64,000 bases of DNA from JALOAT01 sp041685115 (lineage in GTDB: Bacteria > Pseudomonadota > Gammaproteobacteria > Thiohalomonadales > Thiohalomonadaceae), in assembly GCA_041685115.1 (NCBI GenBank), contig JAWLGK010000021.1, positions 1 through 64,000 on the forward strand. The letters run 5' to 3'. The translations under genes and the position numbers were made by a program. The notes under the pieces are model-generated. The model worked only from the letters and a program-made list of their open reading frames with translations. It ran no database searches and was not told the origin of the DNA. Of the stretch, positions 50,365 to 61,064 are shown one piece after another (positions within the stretch are counted from its first letter, which is position 1; the number at the start of each line of letters is the position of its first letter).

Positions 50365-51398
50365 TTCAACAGCCGGTAGCTGAGCTCTGCCTGCGCGGGA
50401 AGCGGTCCCGGGGCAGGGTCCGGGGACAGCGTGTCGCCGAGGGCGATGGCCTGGACCAGCGCCTGCGCAGCGCCTTGCAGGGTAAGACGATACACCGCGT
50501 GGTCGCCCTCGACGAGGAGGAGTTCGACGCGGGACACACCGGACAGGCCGTCCAGGTAATCCATGGCCCTGACGTAGTCCCGCAGGCCCTTGATGCCGCT
50601 CACCTGCACGGTGACGAGACTGGCGGAGACCACCGCCTGGGTATAGGCCGCGGCAATCTCGTCCGTGGCACGGCCCACGCCCGCCGCCATCACCTCTTCC
50701 AGGCTGCCTGCCTGTTCCCAACGTAGCGCCAGCTCGTGTTGGTAAAGGGTGAAGCGCGCACGGTAGTGGTCGCCGTCGCGCAACAGGGCAGCGGCGAGCA
50801 CCGCCTGGGCGTTGTAACGCACCGAGGCGGATTGGATCACGTCACGGAAGTCGCCCCATACGTCGGAGGGCTGGATACGCGCCAGGTCCTGGAGGTCGAG
50901 CAGCGGCAGGTGTAATGGCAGGCCACGGCGATCCGCCTGGGACATCACGGCCGCAGCCACCTCGCCTTGCTCGTTCGCCCCCACCAGCCGACGCTGGCCC
51001 CGCTCCTCCACGGCCAGCCACATCAGGGTGACCGGACGCACGGCACCCCATACCGGCAACTGCTGCTTGCGCAGCAGGGCGTTGACGGCGGCCTGATCGA
51101 AGCGTGCCCAGAAGCTCAGCTGGCCGGGCTGCGGCTCCCGATAGAGAAACTGCTGCACATACTGCTCGGGCGTAACGAGCGCCTCGGCGAGGGCGGTTTC
51201 CGCGGCCACCGCCCCGAAGCCGCTCACCTTGGCGAGCACCTGTTCGAAGGTGATGGCGAGCGCCCGTTGGCGCTCCTCCGCCCCCTGGTTGGCCACCGGG
51301 GTTTCCGCCTCATAGAGGTTCCGCACCTCGTCGGCCCGCACCGGCGCGAAGGCAAGCAGGAAAAGGAACAAGGCGAGAAGGGGGCGAGCGGGTTTCAT
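50361..51398 (-). CDS. DUF2066 domain-containing secreted protein
   Basis: A 345-residue protein with signal peptide MKPARPLLALFLFLLAFAPVRA and the DUF2066 pattern: LYEAETPVANQGAEERQRALAITFEQVLAKVSGF, YVQQFLYR, PVTLMWLAVEERGQRRLV. Function is unknown. The set DUF2066, CDP-alcohol transferase, PerM and hda in this order, often beside purM-purN, is a conserved gammaproteobacterial neighbourhood. It is divergent from purM. Confidence 0.9.
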   Translation of the reverse strand: MKPARPLLALFLFLLAFAPVRADEVRNLYEAETPVANQGAEERQRALAITFEQVLAKVSGFGAVAAETALAEALVTPEQYVQQFLYREPQPGQLSFWARFDQAAVNALLRKQQLPVWGAVRPVTLMWLAVEERGQRRLVGANEQGEVAAAVMSQADRRGLPLHLPLLDLQDLARIQPSDVWGDFRDVIQSASVRYNAQAVLAAALLRDGDHYRARFTLYQHELALRWEQAGSLEEVMAAGVGRATDEIAAAYTQAVVSASLVTVQVSGIKGLRDYVRAMDYLDGLSGVSRVELLLVEGDHAVYRLTLQGAAQALVQAIALGDTLSPDPAPGPLPAQAELSYRLLK

Positions 51399-51464
51399 GC
51401 CCGCGCAAGCTATGCGACCGCCCCGGGCAAGTCAAGCGCGCTGCCCCGCAATACCGGCGTTTGT

Positions 51465-51470
51465 TAGAAT
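51465..51470 (+). promoter_or_regulatory. -10 element (TAGAAT) for purM
   Basis: TTGTTAGAATAC contains TAGAAT, five of six to the consensus, about 43 bases before the purM start. No clear -35 is seen. Confidence 0.35.
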
Positions 51471-51512
51471 ACGCCGCTCTTCCTTCCGCTCCCCCACTCC
51501 GAGGTGAAAAAG

Positions 51513-52571
51513 GTGGCCGACCATAAGCAGGGTGCGCCCGGCAAGGGCCTCAGTTACCGCGACGCCGGCGTCGATATCGATGCGGGCAACGCCCTGGTGC
51601 AACGTATCAAACCCCACGCGGCCCGCACCCGCCGTGCCGGGATCCTCGGCGGCCTCGGCGGTTTTGGCGCCCTGTTCGAGGTGCCGGTGGACCGCTATCG
51701 CGAGCCGGTGCTGGTATCCGGCACCGACGGCGTCGGCACCAAGCTCAAGCTGGCCATGGACTTGAAGAAGCACGACACCATCGGCATCGACCTGGTGGCC
51801 ATGTGTGTGAACGACCTGGTGGTCCAGGGCGCCGAGCCGCTGTTCTTCCTCGATTACTACGCCACCGGGCACCTGGATGTGGACGCCGCCTCCGATGTCA
51901 TCAAGGGCATCGCCGACGGCTGCGTGCAGGCGGGCTGCGCCCTGGTGGGCGGTGAGACGGCGGAGATGCCCGGCATGTACGAGGGCGACGACTACGACCT
52001 GGCCGGCTTCTGCGTGGGCGTGGTGGAGAAGAGCAGGATCATCGACGGCAGCGCGGTGCAGCCGGGCAACGCCCTCATCGGCCTGACCTCGTCCGGCCCC
52101 CATTCCAACGGCTACTCCCTGGTGCGCAAGGTCATCGCGACCTGCGGTGCACGCCTCGACCAGCCCTTCGAGGGCCGCACCCTCGGCGAGGTGCTGCTCG
52201 AACCCACCCGTATCTACGTGAAGCCCCTGCTCGACCTCTTCAGCGCCGTGGACGTGCACGCCCTGGCGCACATCACCGGTGGCGGCCTGCTGGAGAACGT
52301 GCCACGCGTACTGCCCGGGAACTGCCGCGCCGTGTTCGACACCCAGGCCTGGACCCGCCCGGCCGTGTTCGACTGGCTGCAGCAGCAGGGCAACATCGAC
52401 GACCTGGAGATGTATCGCACCTTCAACTGCGGCATCGGCATGGTGGTCTGCGTCGCCGACGCGGACAAGGAGCGCGCCCTGGAGCGGCTGCGCGCAGCCG
52501 GCGAGCACGCCGTGCTCATCGGTCACGTGGAAGGGAGCGCCGCGGGCGAAGAGCAGGTGGTGTTCCGGTGA
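51513..52571 (+). CDS. purM: Phosphoribosylformylglycinamidine cyclo-ligase (AIR synthetase)
   Basis: Makes aminoimidazole ribonucleotide in purine synthesis. The 352-residue protein has YRDAGVDIDAGNALVQRIKP, the ATP-binding VSGTDGVGTKLKLAMDLKKHDTIGIDLVAMCVNDL, GGETAEMPGMY and ITGGGLLENVPRVLP. The GTG at 51513 is preferred: it is preceded by GAGGTG with a six-base spacing. A GTG at 51504 that forms part of that ribosome-binding site would add only three residues. purN follows with a four-base overlap. Confidence 0.97.
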   Translation: MADHKQGAPGKGLSYRDAGVDIDAGNALVQRIKPHAARTRRAGILGGLGGFGALFEVPVDRYREPVLVSGTDGVGTKLKLAMDLKKHDTIGIDLVAMCVNDLVVQGAEPLFFLDYYATGHLDVDAASDVIKGIADGCVQAGCALVGGETAEMPGMYEGDDYDLAGFCVGVVEKSRIIDGSAVQPGNALIGLTSSGPHSNGYSLVRKVIATCGARLDQPFEGRTLGEVLLEPTRIYVKPLLDLFSAVDVHALAHITGGGLLENVPRVLPGNCRAVFDTQAWTRPAVFDWLQQQGNIDDLEMYRTFNCGIGMVVCVADADKERALERLRAAGEHAVLIGHVEGSAAGEEQVVFR

Positions 52572-53206
52572 GTTCCGGCGTGGAAGGGCGCCTGCGGGTG
52601 GTCGTGCTCGTGTCGGGCACCGGCAGCAACCTGCAGGCCATCCTCGACGCCGCCCCCGACTTGACCATCGAGGTGTGCGCGGTGGTCAGCAATCGCGCCG
52701 ATTGCTACGGCCTGGAACGGGCGCGCCGCGCCGGCGTGCCCGCCGTGTTCGTGGACCCCAAGTCCCATGCCGACCGCGCCGCCTTTGACGCTGCGCTCGC
52801 CGCGGCCATCGACGCCTTCCGGCCGGGGCTGGTGGTGCTGGCCGGCTTCATGCGCATCCTGAGTGATGCCTTCGTGCGCCACTACCAAGGACGGCTGATC
52901 AACATCCACCCGTCGCTGCTGCCCAAATACCGTGGACTCAACACGCACGCGCGCTGCCTGGCCGCCGGTGATCGGGAGCATGGCGCCACCGTGCACTTCG
53001 TGGTCCCGGAACTGGACGCCGGCCCCATCATCCACCAGGCGCGCGTACCGGTGCTGCCGGATGACACACCCGAGGCCCTGGCCGCACGCGTGCTCGAACA
53101 GGAGCACCGCATCTACCCCACTGCCATCGGCTGGTTTGCCGAAGGCCGCCTCGCTCTTCAGGGCGGCCTCGCGCTGCTCGACGGCAGCCCCTTGCCCGCG
53201 CCATGA
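52568..53206 (+). CDS. purN: Phosphoribosylglycinamide formyltransferase
   Basis: Formylates GAR using 10-formyl-tetrahydrofolate in purine synthesis. The 212-residue protein has VVLVSGTGSNLQAILDA, the folate-binding region VVLAGFMRILSDAFVRHYQGRLINIHPSLLPKYRGLNTHA (with the catalytic Asn/His pair in NIHPS) and GATVHFVVPELDAGPIIHQA with the conserved Asp. GTG start overlaps the purM stop, and the TonB receptor gene starts within its own stop region. Confidence 0.97.
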   Translation: MSSGVEGRLRVVVLVSGTGSNLQAILDAAPDLTIEVCAVVSNRADCYGLERARRAGVPAVFVDPKSHADRAAFDAALAAAIDAFRPGLVVLAGFMRILSDAFVRHYQGRLINIHPSLLPKYRGLNTHARCLAAGDREHGATVHFVVPELDAGPIIHQARVPVLPDDTPEALAARVLEQEHRIYPTAIGWFAEGRLALQGGLALLDGSPLPAP

Positions 53207-55221
53207 CACTCGAACGGCTCCTCATCGCGGCAGCACTGTGTCTCCCCGGCACGGCGCTCGCGTCGGCGCAAGGCGAAAAAGACGATCTGCTCGCCCTGCT
53301 TGATGAGCAGACCGCGCTTGCCACCAAGACCCGCCTCAACACCGATTATGTGCCGGGCATAATGTCGGTGCTGCATGGCGCCGACCTGGAACGGCGCGGC
53401 GTGCGCACGGTGTGGGAGGCTCTGGCGCTGGTGCCGGGCATCGAGCGCGCCATGGAGCCGAACGGACGGCGCCGGCTGCTGGTGCGCGGCGTGGGCAATG
53501 TGTGGGGCTCGGGCAACGTGAAACTGTTGCTCAACGACGTGGCCATGAACACCGCCGAGCGCGGCCTCGCCGATCCGCTGCTCAACATCCCCATCGAACA
53601 GGTGGAGCGCATCGAGGTGGTACGCGGCCCGGGTTCGGCCGTGCACGGCGAGTTCGCGTACCTGGGTGTCGTCAATGTCATCACCCGTCGCGATTCCCCG
53701 CGAGTGTTCGGTTTCGGCGGAAGCAACATGACGATCGGCGGAGGTGCGGTCGCCGCCTGGTCGGAGGGAAATACCAAGGTCTCGGCCAGTATCTCGGGCT
53801 GGCAGACGGATGGTGCCGACGTGCGAAGCGGCCCCGACAGCTTGTATCTCACCGATCCCACACACTCGCACGCGCCTGGCCTCTCCAACGAGGCCCTCGA
53901 AGCCGGTACCGGCATCATCGCTCTTGAAGGGAAGGATTATTCGCTGCTATTGCAGTGGAGTGAGGACGCGCTTGGGGATCACTTCGGCATAAACCAGGAA
54001 CTTCCACCGCGTGATGAACAGGTCGTCGAACGCAATCGACACCAGATGGTCGAAGGCCGCAAGGCCCTGGCCATGGCGCCACGTTTCGGCACGGAGATCT
54101 TCCTCGGCTGGCAGGATGCCACGGTGAGAACAAATGGGATGTACCTCGGGCAGAAGCTGAACGCCGGGGGCGACAGCGCCGACATCTTCAAGAAATCCGC
54201 ATACGAGGAGCGCCGCTGGTACGGCGGCACCGATCTGAGATGGCATGCGAACGAGCACCATGACTTTTTTCTGGGCCTGCAATTCACTGCCATTGATGTA
54301 CGCGAGAGCGAGACGTACCTGAACTTACATAGTGACTCCTATCTGTCCATAGACGAATACGAACTCTGGCCGGAAGAAAAATTGATCCAGCCGATGCAGG
54401 GCACAAAGCGCAACATTACCAGCGTGAGCCTGCAGGACGAATTTCGCGCCACCGACGCCTTCACACTCACCGCCGGGCTGCGCCACGACGAATACAGCGA
54501 TACGGGCGCCCGTACCTCGCCGCGCATCGCCGCTGTATGGCGCCTCGGCGACGGCCACATCATCAAGGGCCAGTATGCGGAAGCGTTCCGGCCCCAGACC
54601 TTGTATGAGCTCGATGCTGAAAAGGACAAGCTGACGCTGGGCGTTCTCGCCCCGGCCACGGTACAAACCTACGAGCTGGGGTACATCCGCAAGGGCATGC
54701 ACTGGGACAGCAAACTGACGGCCTTCTATTCCAAGTTGAACGACCTGATTACGGTCGTTGAAGAAGGCATGACCGTGGGGTTCGCCAATCTCGACAGCGA
54801 GGCCTGGGGCCTGGAATGGGAACATCGGCACCGCATCAGCGCGCGCCTGGAAGTGGATGGCAACATCTCCTATCTGGACACGCGCGATACGGATGGCAAC
54901 GCCTTGCCCGGCGCCCCCCAGTGGCTCGCCAATGTCGGCACCACCTACCGTCTGCCCTCCGGAATCATCTGGGGCATCCAGCTGCACCATGTAGGCGACA
55001 TGGCGCGCCATCCTGACGACCTGCGCCCCGAACTGGGCGGCTACACCGCGGTCGACGTCACGGCCACCCTGACCCGCCTGGCGCTCGCCGGCGCCACGTG
55101 GTCCATCGGCGTGAAAAACGCCTTCGACGAAGACGTACGTTATCCGTCCGAGGGAGGCTATCCCGAGGACTATCCCCGCGCCGGGCGCGAGTGGTGGACG
55201 CGCCTGACCTACGAGTTCTGA
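53203..55221 (+). CDS. TonB-dependent outer-membrane receptor
   Basis: A 672-residue receptor with a signal peptide (LLIAAALCLPGTALA), a plug domain (TVWEALALVPGIERAMEPNGRRRLLVRGVGN... VERIEVVRGPGSAVHGEFAYLGVVNVITRR) and a 22-strand-type beta-barrel ending in WTRLTYEF with the C-terminal Phe of outer-membrane proteins. The ligand is not evident. It overlaps purN by four bases and is followed by a YfiR-family gene and a hybrid kinase, a set seen in several gammaproteobacteria. Confidence 0.92.
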   Translation: MTLERLLIAAALCLPGTALASAQGEKDDLLALLDEQTALATKTRLNTDYVPGIMSVLHGADLERRGVRTVWEALALVPGIERAMEPNGRRRLLVRGVGNVWGSGNVKLLLNDVAMNTAERGLADPLLNIPIEQVERIEVVRGPGSAVHGEFAYLGVVNVITRRDSPRVFGFGGSNMTIGGGAVAAWSEGNTKVSASISGWQTDGADVRSGPDSLYLTDPTHSHAPGLSNEALEAGTGIIALEGKDYSLLLQWSEDALGDHFGINQELPPRDEQVVERNRHQMVEGRKALAMAPRFGTEIFLGWQDATVRTNGMYLGQKLNAGGDSADIFKKSAYEERRWYGGTDLRWHANEHHDFFLGLQFTAIDVRESETYLNLHSDSYLSIDEYELWPEEKLIQPMQGTKRNITSVSLQDEFRATDAFTLTAGLRHDEYSDTGARTSPRIAAVWRLGDGHIIKGQYAEAFRPQTLYELDAEKDKLTLGVLAPATVQTYELGYIRKGMHWDSKLTAFYSKLNDLITVVEEGMTVGFANLDSEAWGLEWEHRHRISARLEVDGNISYLDTRDTDGNALPGAPQWLANVGTTYRLPSGIIWGIQLHHVGDMARHPDDLRPELGGYTAVDVTATLTRLALAGATWSIGVKNAFDEDVRYPSEGGYPEDYPRAGREWWTRLTYEF

Positions 55222-55229
55222 GGACACAC

Positions 55230-55785
55230 GTGCCAGGGAGAGGAAAAAGGTTCGCAATCAGGCTCGCCGCATGGGTGATGGCGGTCCTGTGCCTTGCTCC
55301 GGCCTCAGCCGACGAACAGACCGATCGGCGCATCCTGGTCGGTCTGAAACTCTTCCCCGCCGTGCTCGCCGCCGACACCCAGATTACCAAGAAGACCGCC
55401 GCCGACGGCATGTTGCACGTGGCCATCGTCTATAAGGAGCGCGCGGATGTGGCGGAACACGCCGCCGGGCACCTGCGCAAGGCCGGCAGCGTGCGCGACA
55501 TCCCGCTCGCCGTGGATGTCGTCACTTATGCGGATCTGGCCATGCTGACCGGCCCGCCCGCCGGGGTTTTCCTGGCGGAGTGGGCGCCGCAGGCCCTGCC
55601 TGGCGCCGTGCGGCTGGGCACACGTACCGGAAGCATCGTGTTCTCGCCCTTCCGCGGCGACGTGGCACTCGGCGCCCATGCGGGCGTGTTCGTCGGCGAC
55701 CGCATCCTCCCGCTGGTCAATCCCGCCTCTCTCAAGGCCGCGGGCATCGAGCTCAAGCCGTTTTTTCTCGAGGTCGCCCGTACCC

Positions 55786-55793
<8 letters not shown>
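55230..55793 (+). CDS. YfiR/DUF4154 family periplasmic protein
   Basis: A 187-residue secreted protein with a signal peptide (AIRLAAWVMAVLCLAPASA). The YfiR-like domain includes ILVGLKLFPAVLAAD near the N-terminus, IPLAVDVVTYADL, and the C-terminal GVFVGDRILPLVNPASLKAAGIELKPFFLEVA, which is the usual end of DUF4154 proteins. In Pseudomonas, YfiR modulates a membrane signalling enzyme from the periplasm. Here the partner is likely the hybrid kinase whose gene overlaps its 3' end. The start is the GTG at 55230, six bases after GAGG. Confidence 0.85.
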
Positions 55794-57555
<1,762 letters not shown>

Positions 57556-57564
57556 CTCATCGGA

Positions 57565-57708
57565 TTAACACATAGGCGGGCATCGCCACACGGCCGTTTC
57601 CTGACCGGAAGGCGCGGGCTCGGCGGTCGGTCCGGCATGGACCGGCGCCCAGAGCGCCAGGGCAAGCACGGTGGACAGGATGCGAAGTGATTGACGTAGC
57701 GTCAGCAT
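57565..57708 (-). CDS. Tiny secreted peptide with C-terminal CPPMC motif
   Basis: A 47-codon frame on the minus strand with a strong ribosome-binding site (GGAGAG, four bases before the ATG at 57708). It begins MLTLRQSLRILSTVLALALW, a clear Sec signal peptide with probable cleavage after HAG or VHA. The mature peptide is about 22 residues, ending WRCPPMC (Cys43, Cys47). The closely spaced Cys-Met-Cys could bind copper or another soft metal. I know no family for it. It is convergent with the hybrid kinase gene and stands alone. Confidence 0.6.
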   Translation of the reverse strand: MLTLRQSLRILSTVLALALWAPVHAGPTAEPAPSGQETAVWRCPPMC

Positions 57709-57885
57709 GTGACTCTCCTTGTTTGCTGTGATTCGTTTTGTAAGGCCTACTGACTATAACAAAGCCACGGGCGGTTGCCATCGTCCCCGCTGGATTTCCG
57801 TCCCGAGAGCCCGTAACGAGCGGTATCACCGCTCACCACGCCCTCGCCGTGTTCCTGCCCTGGCGGCGTCTAGACTCCAGGGGTG

Positions 57886-58590
57886 ATGCACGCAACTCCC
57901 CTGCTCATCCTCGTTATTCTGCTGCTGTGCGCCGCACCGGCGGCGCCGGGCCAGGCGGCTCCGGTGCAGTCGTCGGCGCGTTATGCCGTGCACGCGAACG
58001 GGATGAAGATTGGTGAAATGACCCGTACCCTGACCGCCGTCGCGCCAGAACGCTATGTGCTCACCTCGGAGGTACGCACCACGGGCCTCATTGCCCTGTT
58101 CCGGGACGATCGCCTGCATGAACGCTCCGAATGGGTCCAGAATGAGGACGGCTACCGGCCGATGGAGTACTACGCACGCTACACCGACGGCCGCGAGACC
58201 GAAGTGGAGCGGATCACCTTCGACTGGGAGCGCCGTCGCGTCATCGCGGTGGACCAGAACGAGACCACGGTGCTCCCGCTCAGTGACGGGCTGCTCGACA
58301 AGCTCATGTATCAGGTCGTCATCCGCGACGACCTCGAAGCCGGCAAGCGCGATCTTCGCTACCGCATTGTCGACGGCAGCAAGATCAAGGAATACGTGTT
58401 TGAAGTGCTCGGAGAGGAGGAAGTCGTCACCCCCATGGGGCGGGTCCGCACGGTGAAGATTCGCCGCGAGGACACCGTCGTCTGGTGTGCCGCCGTATGG
58501 AAGTATCTGCCGGTGAAGCTCGAACAAAAGGAAGAGGACCGCACCGTCTCGAGCTACATCCTCTCCGTCGAGCAAGACGGGGTGAGCATG
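57886..58590 (+). CDS. DUF3108 domain-containing protein, 3' end lost in the assembly gap
   Basis: At least 233 residues are readable: signal peptide MHATPLLILVILLLCAAPAAPGQA, then the DUF3108 pattern YAVHANGMKIGEMTRTLTAVAPERYVLTSEVRTTGLIALFRDDRLHERSEW and LPLSDGLLDKLMYQVVIRDDL. The family is periplasmic and of unknown function. It is reliable to about SVEQDGVSM (58590). Beyond this the sequence becomes poly-G/poly-C and Ns, so any further translation is artefact and the true stop codon is not seen. GTG at 57883 is an alternative start. It is probably almost complete. Confidence 0.85.
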
Positions 58591-58728
58591 GCGGCGGGGG
58601 GGCGGGGGGGCCCCCCCCCCCCCGGGGGGGGGGGGGGGGGGGCGCCCCGCGNNNNNNNNNNACTTCCTCTCCGGCGAGAATGCGGGGGTGAGCCTGGGGG
58701 GGGGCGGCCGTGCGCCCCCCCCACCGGT
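58591..58728. other. Assembly gap with low-quality poly-G/poly-C flanks
   Basis: Ten Ns at 58652-58661 are flanked by runs of G and C up to about 19 bases on the left and by GGGGGGGGG/CCCCCCC-rich sequence on the right. This looks like sequencing or assembly error, not biology. The missing piece would hold the end of the DUF3108 gene and the space before dcd. Confidence 0.85.
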
Positions 58729-59292
58729 TCAGGTCTTCGGCAGGGTGACGCCGCGCTGGCCCTGATATTTGCCGCCACGATCGGCGTAAGACGTTTCGCA
58801 CATCTCGTCTGATTCCAGGAACAACATCTGGGCCACACCTTCGTTGGCGTAGATCTTCGCGGGCAGTGGCGTGGTGTTGGAGAACTCCAGGGTCACGTGA
58901 CCTTCCCACTCGGGTTCCAGCGGCGTCACGTTCACGATGATGCCGCAGCGCGCATAGGTGGACTTGCCCAGGCAGATGGTCAGCACGCTACGCGGGATGC
59001 GGAAATATTCCACCGTGCGGGCCAGGGCGAAGGAGTTGGGCGGGATGATGCACACGTCCGACTTCACGTCCACGAAGCTGGAGGAATCGAATGCCTTCGG
59101 GTCCACGATTGCGGAATTGATGTTGGTGAAGATCTTGAATTCGTCCGCGCAGCGCACGTCGTAGCCGTAGCTGGAGGTGCCGTAGGACACGATGCGGTTG
59201 CCGTTCACGTGGCGCACCTGCCCAGGCTCGAACGGTTCGATCATGCCCTCCGCCGCCATACGGCGGATCCACTTGTCCGATTTGATGCTCAT
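58729..59292 (-). CDS. dcd: dCTP deaminase
   Basis: Deaminates dCTP to dUTP for dTMP synthesis. The 187-residue protein starts MSIKSDKWIRRMAAEGMIEPFEPGQV and shows YGTSSYGYDVRCADEF, the catalytic region IPRSVLTICLGKSTYARCGIIVNVTPLEPEWEGHVTLEFSNTTPLPAKIYANEGVAQMLFLE (Glu in the LEFSN motif) and the C-terminal GGKYQGQRGVTLPKT. Length matches the family (about 188). It lies just past the assembly gap but its stop codon is intact. Confidence 0.97.
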   Translation of the reverse strand: MSIKSDKWIRRMAAEGMIEPFEPGQVRHVNGNRIVSYGTSSYGYDVRCADEFKIFTNINSAIVDPKAFDSSSFVDVKSDVCIIPPNSFALARTVEYFRIPRSVLTICLGKSTYARCGIIVNVTPLEPEWEGHVTLEFSNTTPLPAKIYANEGVAQMLFLESDEMCETSYADRGGKYQGQRGVTLPKT

Positions 59293-59374
59293 GGCTGCTA
59301 CAACGCGCTCTGCTCAGAAAGAGCGGCGGATTATCGCCTGAAACGCGGCAGAGGCGAAAGGCGAAGACAAAGGC

Positions 59375-59592
59375 AAAAAGCCAAAACCACGGGGGACACC
59401 GGGGACACCGGGGAATTCAGGAATGGAAAACCCGTGGGAGCGGCCTCAGGCTTTTTTCCTCAGCCCGTAGGTCACGTTGCGAAGCTACGTGACATTCCCG
59501 GGCCGCGTTGTGTCACGTAACCGCCACGCGGCAACGTGACCTACGCCCCAATCCTGTTTCGCCCCCGTGTTCCCCGTGGTTAACAGCTTTTC
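59375..59592. repeat. Nested intergenic repeat module D
   Basis: The outer left arm at about 59375-59413 (AAAAAGCCAAAACCACGGGGG) pairs with the outer right arm at 59560-59592 (CCCCGTGTTCCCCGTGGTTAACAGCTTTT). Inside are a fragment of the GTGGGAGCGGCC REP (59433-59449) and the long GTCACGT palindrome 59467-59545, nearly identical to the one at 60859-60937. It fills the dcd-apbC gap. Confidence 0.75.
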
Positions 59593-59594
59593 TC

Positions 59595-60686
59595 TTAGCT
59601 GTTCTGGATGACGATCTTGGGGAACTTGGCGCTGTAGTCCTTGGCCTTGAGCGAGAGCTTGGCCGCGACCTTGCGCGCGATGTCCTTGTAGATCTCCGCC
59701 ACCTTGCCGTCCGGGTCGGACACCACCGTGGGCTGGCCGCTGTCGGCCTGCTCGCGGATGTGGATGTCCAGGGGCAGGGCGCCGAGGAAGGGGATGTTGT
59801 ACTGCTCGGCCATGTTCTTGCCGCCGCCCTCGCCGAAGATGTGCTCGGCATGACCGCAATTGGAGCAGATATGGATGGACATGTTCTCCACCACGCCCAG
59901 CACCGGCACTTCCACCTTTTCGAACATCTTGTAGGCCTTGCGCGCGTCGAGCAGGGCGATGTCCTGGGGAGTGGTGACGATGACCGCGCCCGATACTGGC
60001 ACCTTCTGGGCCAGGGTCAGCTGGGTGTCACCGGTGCCCGGCGGCAGATCGATGACCAGGAAGTCCACTTCGCGCCAGTTGGTTTCCTTCAGGAGCTGTT
60101 CCAGGGCCTGGGTGACCATGGGACCACGCCAGATCATCGGGGTCTCCGGTTCGACCAGATAACCGATGGACATGGACTGCAGTCCGTGACTCATGATGGG
60201 TTCCAGGTGCTGACCATCCTGGGAATCGGGCTTCTGGTTTTCCACGCCCAGCATGCGCGGCTGGCTGGGGCCGTAGATGTCGGCGTCCAGGATGGCCACG
60301 GTGGCGCCCTCCGCGGCGAGAGCCAGGGCCAGGTTCACCGAGGTGGTCGACTTGCCCACGCCCCCCTTGCCGGAAGCCACGGCGATGATGTTTTTCACAC
60401 CCTTGATGTGGGACACGCCCTTCTGGGCCGCATGGGAGATGATGCGCTGTTCCACATTCACCTGCACCTCGGTCGCGCCGGCGCTCATGGCCTTCTCGCC
60501 AAGCGCCGCCTTGAGTGCGGTCTCGTAGCCCTTGACGGGGAACCCCATAACCACCTCGAGTGTGACTTTGGAGCCCTCCACCTGGATGTCCTTGATGCAA
60601 CCGGCGGAGACCAGATCCTTTCCGAGGTAAGGATCCACGTAGGTCTTGATGGCCGACTCAACGGTGGCCTGGGACAGGTTCGACAT
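59595..60686 (-). CDS. apbC: Iron-sulfur cluster carrier protein ApbC/Mrp
   Basis: A 363-residue P-loop ATPase that carries Fe-S clusters. The N-terminal MIP18-like domain (SQATVESAIKTYVDPYLGKDLVSAGCIKDI) is followed by the deviant Walker A ASGKGGVGKSTTSVNLALALA, the DADIYGPSQPRMLG motif, and the C-terminal cluster-binding CSNCGHAEHIFGEGGG (CxxC). The ATG at 60686 is used, preceded by GGAGAAA. It is divergent from metG across a nested repeat module, a common gammaproteobacterial pairing. Confidence 0.97.
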   Translation of the reverse strand: MSNLSQATVESAIKTYVDPYLGKDLVSAGCIKDIQVEGSKVTLEVVMGFPVKGYETALKAALGEKAMSAGATEVQVNVEQRIISHAAQKGVSHIKGVKNIIAVASGKGGVGKSTTSVNLALALAAEGATVAILDADIYGPSQPRMLGVENQKPDSQDGQHLEPIMSHGLQSMSIGYLVEPETPMIWRGPMVTQALEQLLKETNWREVDFLVIDLPPGTGDTQLTLAQKVPVSGAVIVTTPQDIALLDARKAYKMFEKVEVPVLGVVENMSIHICSNCGHAEHIFGEGGGKNMAEQYNIPFLGALPLDIHIREQADSGQPTVVSDPDGKVAEIYKDIARKVAAKLSLKAKDYSAKFPKIVIQNS

Positions 60687-60802
60687 CGTTTTCTCCTCTT
60701 CGGCGCCGGGGGCGCCCGCCATACCTTAGAAAAACGTTAAGGAATTATACAGAAGCCTCGGCCGCGCACAATGCGAATCCGCAAAGGGCGCATAGCTTAA
60801 TG

Positions 60803-60994
60803 GAAAAAAAGCATTGACCACGGGGGACACGGGGAACACGGGGGAGAAAGGATTGGGCGTATGTCACGTTGCGAAGCTACGTGACATTCCCGGGCCGCGT
60901 TGTGTCACGTAGCCGCTGCGCGGCAACGTGACCTACGGGCTCCAGAACCCCGTGTCCCCCGTGGTTTGGCTTTCTTCCCCGTGGTTGGCTTTTC
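60803..60994. repeat. Nested intergenic repeat module E
   Basis: The outer left arm (60803-60844, AAAAAAAGCATTGACCACGGGGG) and outer right arm (60947-60994, CCCCGTGTCCCCCGTGGTTTGGCTTT, partly duplicated as CCCCGTGGTTGGCTTTT) enclose the GTCACGT palindrome 60859-60937. It lies between the divergent apbC and metG genes. A half-copy of the CGCAAAGGGCGCA element lies just before it at about 60778-60795. Confidence 0.75.
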
Positions 60995-61064
60995 TTCCAA
61001 GTCCACCCTATGTGGTAACTTAGCGGGCTTGGTTCAAGCACCCCTCCCCAAGTAGATAGGCACC

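Noticed and set aside
58600..58700. Possible G-quadruplex or triplex DNA
   Set aside because: The G and C runs flank Ns and break a conserved reading frame, so they are best explained as sequencing error.
58591..58812. Extension of the DUF3108 frame through the gap to 58812
   Set aside because: Translation beyond about 58590 is poly-Gly/Pro plus unknown residues and runs antisense into dcd.
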